64,000 nucleotides of DNA. Origin: CAWGJF01 sp963715745 (GTDB lineage: Bacteria; Bacteroidota; Ignavibacteria; Ignavibacteriales; Ignavibacteriaceae). Where the stretch lies: NCBI GenBank assembly GCA_963715745.1, contig OY970271.1, forward strand, positions 2,790,001-2,854,000, given 5' to 3'. Below, piece by piece: positions 8,300 to 16,870 of this stretch (positions within the stretch are counted from its first letter, which is position 1; each line of letters starts with the position of its first letter). A program made the position numbers and the translations under genes. Below the pieces are notes generated by a model. That model had not been told where the DNA came from. It did not search any database and worked only from the letters and a program-made list of their open reading frames with translations.

Positions 8300-8701
8300 A
8301 GCTTAACACCTTTCATTAGTTGATATAGTATCCTGTCAAAAAAAACATTTTTTGCCCCTTAATTATTTTTCTTTTTGTTTAACTGATGAAAGGAAAGGCG
8401 AAAAGGATTGCCGTTAACGAAGTGATTGGTGATACTTTTTGCCTTTACCCGGCAAAGTAAAGACAATTAGAAAAGTTAATTGAATATTTTTAGTTGGAAC
8501 TACCATACAGCAAATTGAATAAAAAGGGCAAAAAAGATTTGCTTAATAGAGGAAAAAATGGCAGAGGAATGAACATCAAAAGCAAACGCTTTTTAAGAGA
8601 ATGGAGCAGTTATTTTACCGGTATATAAAAATAAGCCTGTGAGAGAGCTTCAGAAGGCGAAGCCTTGTGGCTAAAACGAACAGGTTTATTTTGATTAAAT
8701 A
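8300..8701. other. Gene-free stretch at the left end of the element
   Basis: About 400 bp with no credible ORF. The right part (8631-8689) holds the terminator-like hairpin listed separately. The rest is AT-rich and shows no clear gene or promoter. Confidence 0.5.
8631..8689 (-). terminator. Branched hairpin, terminator of the leftward capsid operon
   Basis: ATAAGCCTGT (8631-8640) pairs with ACAGGTTTAT (8680-8689) and encloses a small AAGGC-GAA-GCCTT hairpin (8654-8666). On the minus strand the stem leads into TTATTTTTATA. It sits 13 nt past the stop of the last leftward gene. Confidence 0.6.
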
Positions 8702-9568
8702 TTAAGGATAGACAGATACCTTGAAAAGAAATTGAAAATTATCAACCTGAACCGGTGAATCACCGGCGGCATTCCAAGAATAGATTGAATAAACCGTATT
8801 GTTAGCTCTTTTGCCTATCAGATATTTACTTACATCAGAATCATTACAAATAGTTGAGAAGTTGGAAGTTTTATTAATAGTAAAAACATTAGTATTAGCT
8901 GAAGCTTCAAGTAATGTCCCAGTATCATCAATATTTGTCCAGGTTATTGTATCACCAAGAGTATTTTTAATAACATTAACCGTTGGTGGACCAGAGGAAT
9001 GCCAGGTAACAAAGGCAACATATTCTTTTATTCCACCGAAATTAAGGTTGCCAGAAATATTAACTGAGTCAGCATTAATATTGACTTTTCTATTCTCATC
9101 AAGAACAGAAATTAAAGTACCGTACTGCAGATTAGAAGCATCACCTATAAGCAATGTGCCGAAGCAATCTACTAAAAGTGAATCGGCTGTATAAAGACGG
9201 ATAAGCTGGTGGCGATCATCTACGAAAATTTTTGTGCCAGCATTGATATAATCTATATCACCTAAAGTAACTGCAAGGTCGTTTGGATTAAGTTCAAGCA
9301 TAGGAGATTCATCAATATTACGAAACCGAATGGGAGAATAAGTTTCATTAGAAACAATAACATCATTTAGAAAAGTTGACCTACCAGTAACATTTAATGA
9401 ACCACCAACATTAAGACTTCCTTTAGTAATTGAAACATCACCATAAGGCCAGATTAAGTTACCACCAGAAGTCCACCATTGAGCGTGAGAGTTGGAAGAA
9501 AGAGCAACAATTAGAAGAAAGAATAATATTTTACTCGTCTTAGAGACGAAGTCTAATAGAAAATTCAT
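8702..9568 (-). CDS. Exported protein with QWWTSGGNLIWPYG repeat start, unknown function
   Basis: 288 aa. A hydrophobic signal segment (about residues 13-29, ending SNSHAQ) is followed by WWTSGGNLIWPYGDVSITKG, a start shared nearly word for word with the next gene (9584-10150). The following part (GSLNVGGSLNVTGRSTFLND) has the short beta-strand rhythm of trimeric fibre or spike proteins. A strong GGAGG lies before the ATG. It closes the leftward capsid-gene run. A Sec-type signal is odd for a virion protein, so it may be a surface protein made by the lysogen. No family is recognised. Confidence 0.65.
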   Translation of the reverse strand: MNFLLDFVSKTSKILFFLLIVALSSNSHAQWWTSGGNLIWPYGDVSITKGSLNVGGSLNVTGRSTFLNDVIVSNETYSPIRFRNIDESPMLELNPNDLAVTLGDIDYINAGTKIFVDDRHQLIRLYTADSLLVDCFGTLLIGDASNLQYGTLISVLDENRKVNINADSVNISGNLNFGGIKEYVAFVTWHSSGPPTVNVIKNTLGDTITWTNIDDTGTLLEASANTNVFTINKTSNFSTICNDSDVSKYLIGKRANNTVYSIYSWNAAGDSPVQVDNFQFLFKVSVYP

Positions 9569-9583
9569 TTGTACCTCCTTTAA

Positions 9584-10150
9584 TTACCAAGAATAGTAAT
9601 ATGAATCAGCAATGGTATTAGGAATAATGACAAAATCAATATATGATGAACCAGAAAATAGATCTATTGCGTTGTTCTGAGCATTCCGAAATTGTAACAG
9701 GATTCTATTATTCAGACCTGAACGAGTAGCATATAAATGAGTATCAACATATCCTGTATCAGCATATGTATAGCTGTTGAAATAATTATAGTATAAAGTT
9801 TGAGTAGAAGCATTTACAACACTACCTGAAAAAACAATAAATTGACTGCTGCCATAAGTACCACCAGACCAATAAACGGAATCTATTGTTGTACCGGTAT
9901 CATTGCGGTAAACTGTTACATTTAATTCCTGATCATCTCCGTTTTTTGAAAACCATAATATTATATGCTGGAATTTTGAAGAAGTTATAATACTATCAGA
10001 ATGAATATTGCCTGAAACCGATAGATTACCTTTCGTTATAGAAACATTACCATAAGGCCAAATTAAGTTACCACCTGAAGTCCACCACTGGCTATACGAA
10101 CTTGAAGTGAATGCAATGATGATTAGAAAGAAAAGAGTTCTAAATTTCAT
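9584..10150 (-). CDS. Exported paralogue of the neighbouring fibre-like protein, unknown function
   Basis: 188 aa with a signal peptide (about residues 1-20, ending SSSYSQ). The next segment, WWTSGGNLIWPYGNVSITKG, is nearly identical to the start of the 288-aa protein downstream. The remaining 130 residues differ and are rich in Ser, Thr, Tyr and Asn, as in beta-sheet surface proteins. The pair looks like a shared N-terminal module joined to different C-terminal domains. It lies 16 nt upstream of its paralogue and 18 nt from the decoration-like gene, so it belongs to the same operon. Confidence 0.6.
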   Translation of the reverse strand: MKFRTLFFLIIIAFTSSSYSQWWTSGGNLIWPYGNVSITKGNLSVSGNIHSDSIITSSKFQHIILWFSKNGDDQELNVTVYRNDTGTTIDSVYWSGGTYGSSQFIVFSGSVVNASTQTLYYNYFNSYTYADTGYVDTHLYATRSGLNNRILLQFRNAQNNAIDLFSGSSYIDFVIIPNTIADSYYYSW

Positions 10151-10168
10151 TTCAGCCCCTACTAAAAA

Positions 10169-10498
10169 TTAAACAAGCATTACGCGAATAGATTCATCGG
10201 CACCTGTAGCAGCATCCAAAGCAAAACCATTGGCTTCACCTGAAGAAAAAGTTATTGCTTTGCCTGAAGCATCAGACTGGATTTTATCACCCAAGGTGAT
10301 TGAATTACCTGATAAAACGAGTGCAATTCCTTTAGCAGTTACCGGAGCTTGTTCACCCAAGTCTGTTTCTGCATTGCTAACACCTAAAGCTTTAGCTGCA
10401 TTACCGCAAATATCACCATCGAAAGCAATAAACAAGTTTTTGGCAAGATCAACTTTAGCTTTTACTGTTGTTATTAAAATTGGCTGTTCGGTTTTCAT
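10169..10498 (-). CDS. Capsid decoration (cement) protein, DUF2190-like
   Basis: 109 aa. The pattern ALGVSNAETDLGEQAPV, then GIALVLSGNSITLGDKI, then SDASGKAI and a glycine-rich end is that of DUF2190 decoration proteins, which coat and stabilise phage heads. Its place just downstream of the major capsid gene region fits. Its ATG overlaps the stop of the gene before it (10495) by 4 nt. The assignment is by pattern and context. Confidence 0.65.
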   Translation of the reverse strand: MKTEQPILITTVKAKVDLAKNLFIAFDGDICGNAAKALGVSNAETDLGEQAPVTAKGIALVLSGNSITLGDKIQSDASGKAITFSSGEANGFALDAATGADESIRVMLV

Positions 10499-10767
10499 TT
10501 TTTACCCCTTGTTGATTTCTTTTTAATATTTGTTTTCGATTTCTCACTTTGTTCGGGTTCACCCTTAGAGAAAGATTCTTCTCCCGCCAAGGCGGGATCA
10601 GAATGACCTGCCTTCACTGAAGTTTCGGCAGGCAGGCTTTCAACGTTTACTGGAATGAGAAAATCTTCTATTCCTTTTGTCTGCTCTTTAGTCAGCTCAA
10701 CTTCTGAACCTTCAGGAATGATTTTTTTGTTTAAGTATATGTCTGAATTAATTACTTTGTATTTCAT
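10495..10767 (-). CDS. Small capsid-module protein carrying an in-frame palindromic repeat
   Basis: About 90 aa from ATG 10767, preferred over the GTG at 10773 because GAGGTG sits just upstream. The first 40 residues (MKYKVINSDIYLN...) look like a small head-completion protein. The middle, roughly VESLPAETSVKAGHSDPALA, is the translation of two short palindromic DNA repeats (10581-10636) that also occur outside genes, so it is probably inserted sequence. The Lys-rich tail ends KKKSTRGKK. Function is unknown. Confidence 0.6.
   Translation of the reverse strand: MKYKVINSDIYLNKKIIPEGSEVELTKEQTKGIEDFLIPVNVESLPAETSVKAGHSDPALAGEESFSKGEPEQSEKSKTNIKKKSTRGKK
10607..10636. repeat. Dispersed palindromic repeat, copy 1 (inside a gene)
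   Basis: A 30-bp unit: CCTGCCT, a variable centre ending GTTTCGGC, then AGGCAGG. Related copies are at 16231-16260 and 39639-39668. A second inverted repeat, CCCGCC-AAG-GCGGG, lies close by at 10583-10595. The unit is translated within the small capsid-module gene. Confidence 0.85.
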
Positions 10768-10810
10768 ACCCACCTCTAAATCTCCTCCAGGGAGGAGACT
10801 TTAATTATTG

Positions 10811-11734
10811 TTAAGCGTTTGTATCGTTTATTAAATAGCCTGCATCGGAGCCAACTACTTTAGAGACGAATAGATCTGTATTACGAATTATCTCAACTTT
10901 GCCTCCTTCTGTGTAGCTATCGACTACAGGATTGTTTTTCTTTCTAAGTGTGTATGCAAAAGCAGGTTCGTAATATGAACGACCAACATCCTTCATTGCT
11001 TTGGGAACGAATGCTATTACAACATTATCAGACCATATATCGTTGAAGGTTCCTGAATCATCTGCGTAAACTGCATCCCCCACGTACAGTTCATCAAAAT
11101 CTAATAGCTGACGAAGAAGTTCAGGCGTAATAACAGCCTTTTGAGTGTACTTGATTCTGTCCAATACTGCCGGGTGTTCTTTAAGTGCGCTGTAAGCAGA
11201 AGCACCAATCACGCAAACATTAGGACGCTGTGCAATCTTTCCCCGGACTGCTTCTTTTGCAGTCTCGAAAATAGGGAACGGATCGCTTGAAGTATTAGTA
11301 AATTTATCACCTGCGGCAAGAGTAACTTTATTCCCTGTCGGATAAGTTGTTAAATTCTGGACTATATCAGCAGCAAGCTTTTCTAATCTTAAAGATATTC
11401 CATCGGTTACAACATTAGTTGCGTGAATTCTTAACGGAAAAACATCTTCATCCTGCTCACGATAATCAATAGGATATTCAAGATCGTGCTCGGTTAAAAC
11501 AAAATCTATTGTATCCCTGTTCTCAGGATTTATCCGGTTGGATTTTGCCCTTATTGCTCTTTCGGTGTTGTAAATCTTGAATGCTTCTTTTGTGAACTGA
11601 GGTATCTTCCCGCCTTCCTTGCTGACAGATACATACGGGAAAAGATGCTGCGCAACGTGAGAAGCATTAACAAACCCACGTGCAATATTGGTTAAAACCT
11701 GATCTACAACTCTTTTCTTTTGAAGTGTGCTCAT
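10811..11734 (-). CDS. Major capsid protein (HK97-fold, Mu/gpE-like group)
   Basis: 307 aa. The start VVDQVLTNIARGFVNAS, the later FPYVSVSKEGGKIPQFTKEAF segment and the central RPNVCVIGASAYSALKEHP match the pattern of capsid proteins paired with Mu-I-like proteases and DUF935 portals. About 300 aa is normal for this group. It assembles the icosahedral head. It lies 49 nt downstream of the protease/scaffold gene and upstream of the decoration gene, the standard head order. The protein is complete, with no sign of decay. Confidence 0.85.
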   Translation of the reverse strand: MSTLQKKRVVDQVLTNIARGFVNASHVAQHLFPYVSVSKEGGKIPQFTKEAFKIYNTERAIRAKSNRINPENRDTIDFVLTEHDLEYPIDYREQDEDVFPLRIHATNVVTDGISLRLEKLAADIVQNLTTYPTGNKVTLAAGDKFTNTSSDPFPIFETAKEAVRGKIAQRPNVCVIGASAYSALKEHPAVLDRIKYTQKAVITPELLRQLLDFDELYVGDAVYADDSGTFNDIWSDNVVIAFVPKAMKDVGRSYYEPAFAYTLRKKNNPVVDSYTEGGKVEIIRNTDLFVSKVVGSDAGYLINDTNA

Positions 11735-11783
11735 TTTAAACCCCTTTTAATCAAGATAAAAGATTAAAGTAAAAAGTATAAAG

Positions 11784-12788
11784 TTAATTGTGAATTAATT
11801 TTGTTACAGCGTTTAAATATGTAATGCTGTCCTTCTTCATTAAAGCCAAAGCTTTTTTGTGAAGCTGTTTAGAATCGGTATCTACTTCCATTCCTAAAAA
11901 GCTGTCATCTTTGAAGTTCTCTTCTTCCGGCTTCTCGGCAAAGTTTTCATAAAAAATTATCTTAGGGAATGCATTAACAAGCGAGACTAACTTTTTATTC
12001 ACCTCCGACTGAAAACCTTCGGGTGAAAAATCTTCCGAGAAGTTCTGCGATTTCCCGTCTGAAGACGAGGTTTGCAACATAAAATTTGAGATTTCGAGAA
12101 CTTTTTCTTTAATAGCAGGTGTCAAAGTTCCTTCCGAAACTTTATCATCAAGCAAGTCACTAAAATCTGAGTTTGACAACTTTGACTGGATTGACTGCAA
12201 TTGAGAATTGATTTTTGAAATAGAATCTTTAGTTGAAGCAAGTTCGGATTCAGAGAAATTTTTATTTAATGCGTTAATAGAATCTTTAAGATTTTTGAGT
12301 TCAAGGTTCAAGGTTTGATAGGATTGAGTACTTTGAATGGGTGCTTCTATTGTTTCTTTTTCCTTTTCAACTTTATTAAGTTCATCGAATTCATAAACAA
12401 CTGATGATTCGGAAGTGAACTGAATATCTGCAAGACCCTTAACTGCTGGTTTAGCTGCACCTAAAAATCCTACGTGACGTAGTTTGCCTTCGGGAGTAAG
12501 TGAAATACTTCTTTTTTTATAGCTTCCATCCTGAAGTGCTTTAAGAAAATCCGGGTGAAGTTTTTCATCGGGTGCATCTGCAAAAAGCTTACCATCTTCT
12601 GAAACTGACAAAGAACTAACCCAGCCGAATGCAGGGTCGTTATCCTTTGGATGACCAATTACGATTGGAGCTTCATCCTCCCCTGGATTGTATGAAGTTG
12701 CAATAAAGTTGAGATCATCAAGAGAATACTCTTTTGTTATCCCTTTATCGCTCGTGTGTTTTCCTGTACGGAATATTTCGAATTGCAT
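11784..12788 (-). CDS. Phage head protease/scaffold, Mu gpI-like
   Basis: 334 aa. The N-terminal half has PIVIGHPKDNDPAFGWV, the hallmark of Mu-I-type prohead proteases, and KRSISLTPEGKLRHVGFLG, also typical. The C-terminal half (about residues 145-330) is charged, Gln/Ser-rich and predicted coiled-coil, as expected of the scaffold fused to these proteases. It shapes and matures the procapsid. It is the first gene of the leftward head operon and faces the terminase operon across a 162-bp gap that contains a dyad. Confidence 0.85.
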   Translation of the reverse strand: MQFEIFRTGKHTSDKGITKEYSLDDLNFIATSYNPGEDEAPIVIGHPKDNDPAFGWVSSLSVSEDGKLFADAPDEKLHPDFLKALQDGSYKKRSISLTPEGKLRHVGFLGAAKPAVKGLADIQFTSESSVVYEFDELNKVEKEKETIEAPIQSTQSYQTLNLELKNLKDSINALNKNFSESELASTKDSISKINSQLQSIQSKLSNSDFSDLLDDKVSEGTLTPAIKEKVLEISNFMLQTSSSDGKSQNFSEDFSPEGFQSEVNKKLVSLVNAFPKIIFYENFAEKPEEENFKDDSFLGMEVDTDSKQLHKKALALMKKDSITYLNAVTKLIHN

Positions 12789-12855
12789 TTTCTTCCCCCT
12801 TAATAATTAAGGCTAAAATGACATAAAAACTAATATTTGTAATGCAATATAACGA

Positions 12856-12880
12856 ATTGACTTTAATATATCAAGTCAAT
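12856..12880. promoter_or_regulatory. Dyad operator between the divergent head and packaging operons
   Basis: ATTGACTT (12856-12863) and AAGTCAAT (12873-12880) form a perfect 8-bp inverted repeat with a 9-bp AT-rich centre, in the only gap between the two divergent operons. The shape is that of a repressor site covering both promoters. No binding protein is identified. Confidence 0.6.
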
Positions 12881-12950
12881 TACGTATATTACCTAATAAA
12901 TTAAAGAATTTAATATAATATTCCTAATTTTTTAAGGGGGTTTGTTAAAA

Positions 12951-13268
12951 ATGAGGGGCAAACAGGATTTACCTACCGAAAAACAGATTGAAAAACTGGC
13001 TTCCTACGGACTAACCAATAAAGAAATTGCCGAAGCTTTGGGGTATGATGATTCAACATTGAAACGGAAGTTTGAGAATTTTCTGACAAAAGGGAGAGCC
13101 AATCTTAGAAAGCGACTTAAGAAGAAGCAGATCGATGTGGCTATGAGCGGGAATGTAGCTATGCTGATCTGGCTTGGGAAGCAGTATTTAGACCAGAGCG
13201 AGAAGGTTGTTGAGACGGGAGACTACCAGATAATGATAAAGAGAAAGCAAGTAGGCAGTAAGCAGTAG
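12951..13268 (+). CDS. Terminase small subunit-like DNA-binding protein
   Basis: 105 aa from ATG 12951, preferred over TTG 12942 because AAGGGGG at 12934-12940 is correctly spaced only for the ATG. An HTH (LASYGLTNKEIAEALGYDDS) is followed by a helical, Lys-rich part ending NVAMLIWLGKQYLDQSEK. That layout is common in small terminases of Mu-like and Bacteroidota phages. It would recognise the packaging site and load the large subunit. It lies 5 nt upstream of the large terminase gene. Confidence 0.75.
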   Translation: MRGKQDLPTEKQIEKLASYGLTNKEIAEALGYDDSTLKRKFENFLTKGRANLRKRLKKKQIDVAMSGNVAMLIWLGKQYLDQSEKVVETGDYQIMIKRKQVGSKQ

Positions 13269-13273
13269 GCAAT

Positions 13274-14593
13274 ATGAGGAATTTGGAATTTGAGATAACG
13301 TACCATAAGAATCAAGAAAAGATTTTATTTGAGAGTGGGGCTCGTTTTAAAGTTATCGCTAAAGGAAGAAGGTTTGGACTGACACGGGGTTTTGCAAATT
13401 ACATTATTGAACAGATGCTTGAAGGTGTTTCACCTGTTCTTTGGGTTGATACTGTTTACGGCAACATAGAAAGATATGTTGAGAGATATTTTGTACCTGT
13501 ATTAAAAACACTTCCTAAAAATATATGGAAATACCGGACTAACAGAAATGACTTAAAAATTGGAAACAGTGTTTGTGATTTTAGAAGTGCTGACAACCCG
13601 GAAAATATTGAAGGATTCGGATATGCTTTGATTGTAATAAATGAAGCTGGAATAGTTCTGAAAAACAGAAACCTGTGGACTGAATCAATACTGCCAATGA
13701 TATTGGATTATAAAGCTAAGGTAATGATTGGAGGCACCCCAAAAGGTAAAACAGTTAAGAGAACAAAAGAGAGGCATCTGTTCTATGAACTATTTGAAAG
13801 AAAGAGTAAAGATTGGGAATCGTTCAACTTTACGAGTTACGATAATCCTTTACTGGACCCGAAAGAGATTGATGAGCTTGTGAAAGAAATCTCTCCTGCT
13901 CTGCGGGAACAAGAAATAAACGGAAAGTTTGTAGATGCCGAAACAAGCGGGATTATAAACCACGACTGGTGGCGATATTATGATGATGAAAACAAGTTGT
14001 ATGAGCAAAGAGTATTGAAGAAAGTTCAAAGCTGGGATACAGCATTTAAGAAAAATCAGGAGAATGATTTTTCAGTTTGCACAACGTGGCTAGTTGGTGT
14101 AAATGCTTATTACTTACTGGATATGTGGAAGGGACGGGTTGAGTTCCCGGAACTAAAACGAAAAGTAGTTGAGCTTTATGGACTGCACAAAGCAAACGAA
14201 ATACTGATTGAGGATAAAGCAAGCGGGCAAAGTCTTCTGCAGGAACTTCAGAGAAATACAAGACTGCCGATTAAAGCAATAAAAGTTGACCAGGATAAAA
14301 TTGCAAGAGTTCACAGCGTATCACCGATTATAGAAGCAGGAAGAGTTATTCTACCAAAAGATAAGCACTGGCTTAAAGATTTTACTGATGAGATTGAAGA
14401 ATTTCCAAATGGTGAATTTGATGATATAGTTGATTCTGTAAGTCAATTTTTACTGCAACAAAAAGGAAATGACACAGCTGATTTAACGAGCATTAAACAC
14501 AAACCGAGAAGCGGAACTGCTTCAAGATATAGAAAACATTTAATCTATAAGGGGAAAAATGAAAAACGGAAAAGGAAAATACTTACTAAGTGA
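13274..14593 (+). CDS. Terminase large subunit (packaging ATPase and nuclease)
   Basis: 439 aa. The ATPase domain has a Walker A of the terminase type (AKGRRFGLTRG) and Walker B ALIVINEAGI. The nuclease domain follows from about residue 250, with acidic residues in SWDTAFKKNQENDFSV, LIEDKASGQ and FDDIVDSV. It drives DNA into the empty head and cuts it at the end. The gene is intact and near the usual 420-500 aa. It overlaps the portal gene by 35 nt. Confidence 0.9.
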   Translation: MRNLEFEITYHKNQEKILFESGARFKVIAKGRRFGLTRGFANYIIEQMLEGVSPVLWVDTVYGNIERYVERYFVPVLKTLPKNIWKYRTNRNDLKIGNSVCDFRSADNPENIEGFGYALIVINEAGIVLKNRNLWTESILPMILDYKAKVMIGGTPKGKTVKRTKERHLFYELFERKSKDWESFNFTSYDNPLLDPKEIDELVKEISPALREQEINGKFVDAETSGIINHDWWRYYDDENKLYEQRVLKKVQSWDTAFKKNQENDFSVCTTWLVGVNAYYLLDMWKGRVEFPELKRKVVELYGLHKANEILIEDKASGQSLLQELQRNTRLPIKAIKVDQDKIARVHSVSPIIEAGRVILPKDKHWLKDFTDEIEEFPNGEFDDIVDSVSQFLLQQKGNDTADLTSIKHKPRSGTASRYRKHLIYKGKNEKRKRKILTK

Positions 14594-15722
14594 ACAAGCT
14601 ACCAGAGATAAACTGGATGCGTTCAGTAATTTTTATAAGGCACTCCCCGACCCTGACAAAATTCTTGAAGAAAATAATTATGATTTTGAGATTTACAGAG
14701 ACTTACTGACAGATCCTCACCTGATGGCTACAATACAACAGAGGAAAATGCAGGTTCAGCAGATGGGCTGGGAGCTTGAGTTTGATGCTAATGAAAAGAT
14801 AAAGCAAAGATTAATACAAATAGTAAGACAACTGCCATTAACAGATATTATTAGTGATACACTCGATGCGATATTCTTCGGGTTTACGGTTGGTGAAGTG
14901 ATGTGGGAGAAAGACGGAAAAGAAATAATTCCTGTTAATGTTATTGGCAAGCCACAGGAATGGTTCATCTTTACGAGAGAGAACGAAATAAGAATGAGAA
15001 CATTCAAGAGCGGACATTATTTATTTGAAGAAGGACAAAAGCTACCGGAATACAAATTCATATTAACACAGCACAAGCCGACTTATGTTAATCCTTACGG
15101 GGAAAGAATACTTGCAAAGTGCTACTGGCCGGTTCAGCTGAAAAGAGGCGGAATAGATTTCTGGCAGTTGATGATGGAACGATATGGAATGCCTTACCTT
15201 ATTGGACGTTACCCCAATACATTTACACAAACACAGAAAGATGAATTCCTTGACCAGCTTCAACAAATGGTTGAAGATAACATCACAATATTTGAGGAAA
15301 CACTTGGAATCGAGCTGAAAGAATCACCACAATACGATATTGGACAACTTTACGAAAGATTAGTTGACTTTCATAACAAAGAAATCAGTAAAGCGGTTTT
15401 AACCGTAACGCTTACAACTGAGATTGAAGGTGTTGGTTCTTACAAAGCATCTGAGATACACAGAGAAATGCTTTCCTATCTTGGAGTGAGTGATAAGAAG
15501 CTTGTTGAGAGATCATTGAATACTTTGCTCGAGTACTATGTTAAACTGAATATTGGAGATATTCCACTTCCAAGAATAAAGCTGAATAAGAAAGAAGCCA
15601 TTGTTGAGGAAAGTGCGGACAGAGATAAAATACTAAGTGAGATTGGAGTAACATTCACTAAAGATTATTTCAAGAAACGATATAATCTTCAGGATACAGA
15701 CTTTGAACTCGGTAAACAATAA
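14559..15722 (+). CDS. Portal protein, DUF935 (Mu gp29-like)
   Basis: 387 aa. The pattern is that of the DUF935 portal: DPHLMATIQQRKMQVQQMGW near the N-terminus, then FFGFTVGEVMWE, GGIDFWQLMMERYGMPYLIG and a helical C-terminal part. It forms the dodecameric ring through which DNA enters the head. ATG 14559 has AAGGGG four bases upstream and lies inside the terminase gene. Mu gp29 is longer (about 510 aa), so the C-terminal end is shorter than usual. No tail or head-completion genes follow, only a long gene-free stretch. Confidence 0.88.
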   Translation: MKNGKGKYLLSEQATRDKLDAFSNFYKALPDPDKILEENNYDFEIYRDLLTDPHLMATIQQRKMQVQQMGWELEFDANEKIKQRLIQIVRQLPLTDIISDTLDAIFFGFTVGEVMWEKDGKEIIPVNVIGKPQEWFIFTRENEIRMRTFKSGHYLFEEGQKLPEYKFILTQHKPTYVNPYGERILAKCYWPVQLKRGGIDFWQLMMERYGMPYLIGRYPNTFTQTQKDEFLDQLQQMVEDNITIFEETLGIELKESPQYDIGQLYERLVDFHNKEISKAVLTVTLTTEIEGVGSYKASEIHREMLSYLGVSDKKLVERSLNTLLEYYVKLNIGDIPLPRIKLNKKEAIVEESADRDKILSEIGVTFTKDYFKKRYNLQDTDFELGKQ

Positions 15723-16230
15723 TCAGATGCCACTACCAACATCAAAGGGCGAAAGGCTGGGGGCGGGTGGGTGGAAGCCTGAAGCCCTTAAGAGAGTTCT
15801 GTTCAGAGTTACACAAACAAGTGAAGCGAAGGAACAACTTAACACTTGTGCCGGAGCGGAACGAAAGATGAGCTGATTAGGTAATGTGCCGAGTTTACAT
15901 AAGCCAACATTATATGACTTAGAGAGAAAGACAAGCTTCAGTTAAGATGATTAGTTAGTTATATAATGTTTCTTATGTAATACTGGCTGTCAAATGTATT
16001 GATGAACTGAGTCAAGAAAATGTAATCCTTAACACTACCAATAAAGATTCCTTCCTCTTTTTCCTTTACGAGTGAGGGCTGAAAATTTGTCAAAATTTTG
16101 TAAAGCAAGTTTGTAAAACTTAATGAGCAAAGGCGAGCAAGCTTTTTGTTTGCGATAAGTTTAGCTTTTTTGTTATCAAAAAAGTTGAACAGCAAACATC
16201 GCTTTTAGTTGAATGAATCGAAGTAGCGGA

Positions 16231-16260
16231 CCTGCCTGCACTGCCGTTTCGGTAGGCAGG
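16231..16260. repeat. Dispersed palindromic repeat, copy 2 (between genes)
   Basis: CCTGCCT, a centre CACTGCCGTTTCGGT, then AGGCAGG. It differs by two bases from the copy at 39639-39668. It lies in untranslated DNA, which shows the unit does not need a host gene. Confidence 0.85.
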
Positions 16261-16480
16261 ATGGAATGAAGAGACAATAGAGCCAAAAAAAATCGAAAAA
16301 AATACTATTGTCACGAAATGGAATGTAGCGGATGAGTGAATGAAACTAAATGCAAAAGCTGTCAGTCGAGACCGGAGCGAATGTTAAAAGTTTTGAAACT
16401 TGCTGAACATTGCTTGTCAAAGCAAACAGCCCGATGGGTATTCTTTTCCCCCCTGATTTATTACTTAAAATGAGCTAAAA

Positions 16481-16630
16481 AGCAGCAGCGAGGAAATATC
16501 CAACTTGTTTGGATATTTACGGCTGCCGTGAACCTGGATTGAGCAAAGCGAAAGGAAAGTTCACATTTGCTTTGAAGCCAATAAAATAAGTGTTTGTGGG
16601 ATTATTTTATTAAATAAACCCGGAGGGTTT
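16481..16630. other. Cluster of four perfect inverted repeats (candidate structured RNA or DNA site)
   Basis: AAATATCCAA / TTGGATATTT (16494-16503, 16509-16518) is flanked by GCAGC / GCTGC. GTGAAC / GTTCAC lies at 16528-16533 and 16559-16564, AATAAAATAA / TTATTTTATT at 16580-16589 and 16602-16611, and AAACCC / GGGTTT at 16616-16621 and 16625-16630. Four perfect stems in 150 bp is far more than the surrounding DNA shows. Function is unknown. Confidence 0.5.
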
Positions 16631-16870
16631 GCAAAGTGCAAAATAGAGTGAGCCGAAGAACGAGGCGAATCTTTATTTTGTGGTCTAATTTAAAAAAATA
16701 TTTGCGATTGATATGAGTATTGGTTCAATACAACACGGAATGATTGAGCAATTATTTTTGATTATGGCGATTAGTGATTTATGGGTTGTTGATTAAAACT
16801 TGAGAGAAAGGATTTTTATTGGATGGATGCATATTTTTACAATAACAATTTGGTTTATAGAGATATGTAG

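Larger units (their letters stand above)
15723..16870. other. 1.15-kb gene-free, structured region of the element
   Basis: No convincing gene: the short reading frames present have no start site or family pattern. The region includes a G-rich run at 15759-15774, one copy of the dispersed palindromic repeat (16231-16260) and a cluster of perfect hairpins (16481-16630). Such a long gap between packaging genes and cargo could hold a packaging site, an origin or structured RNA. Confidence 0.6.

Noticed and set aside
15959..16314. Short reading frames (78 and 64 aa) in the gene-free region
   Set aside because: They overlap each other, lack ribosome sites and family patterns, and one crosses the dispersed palindrome.
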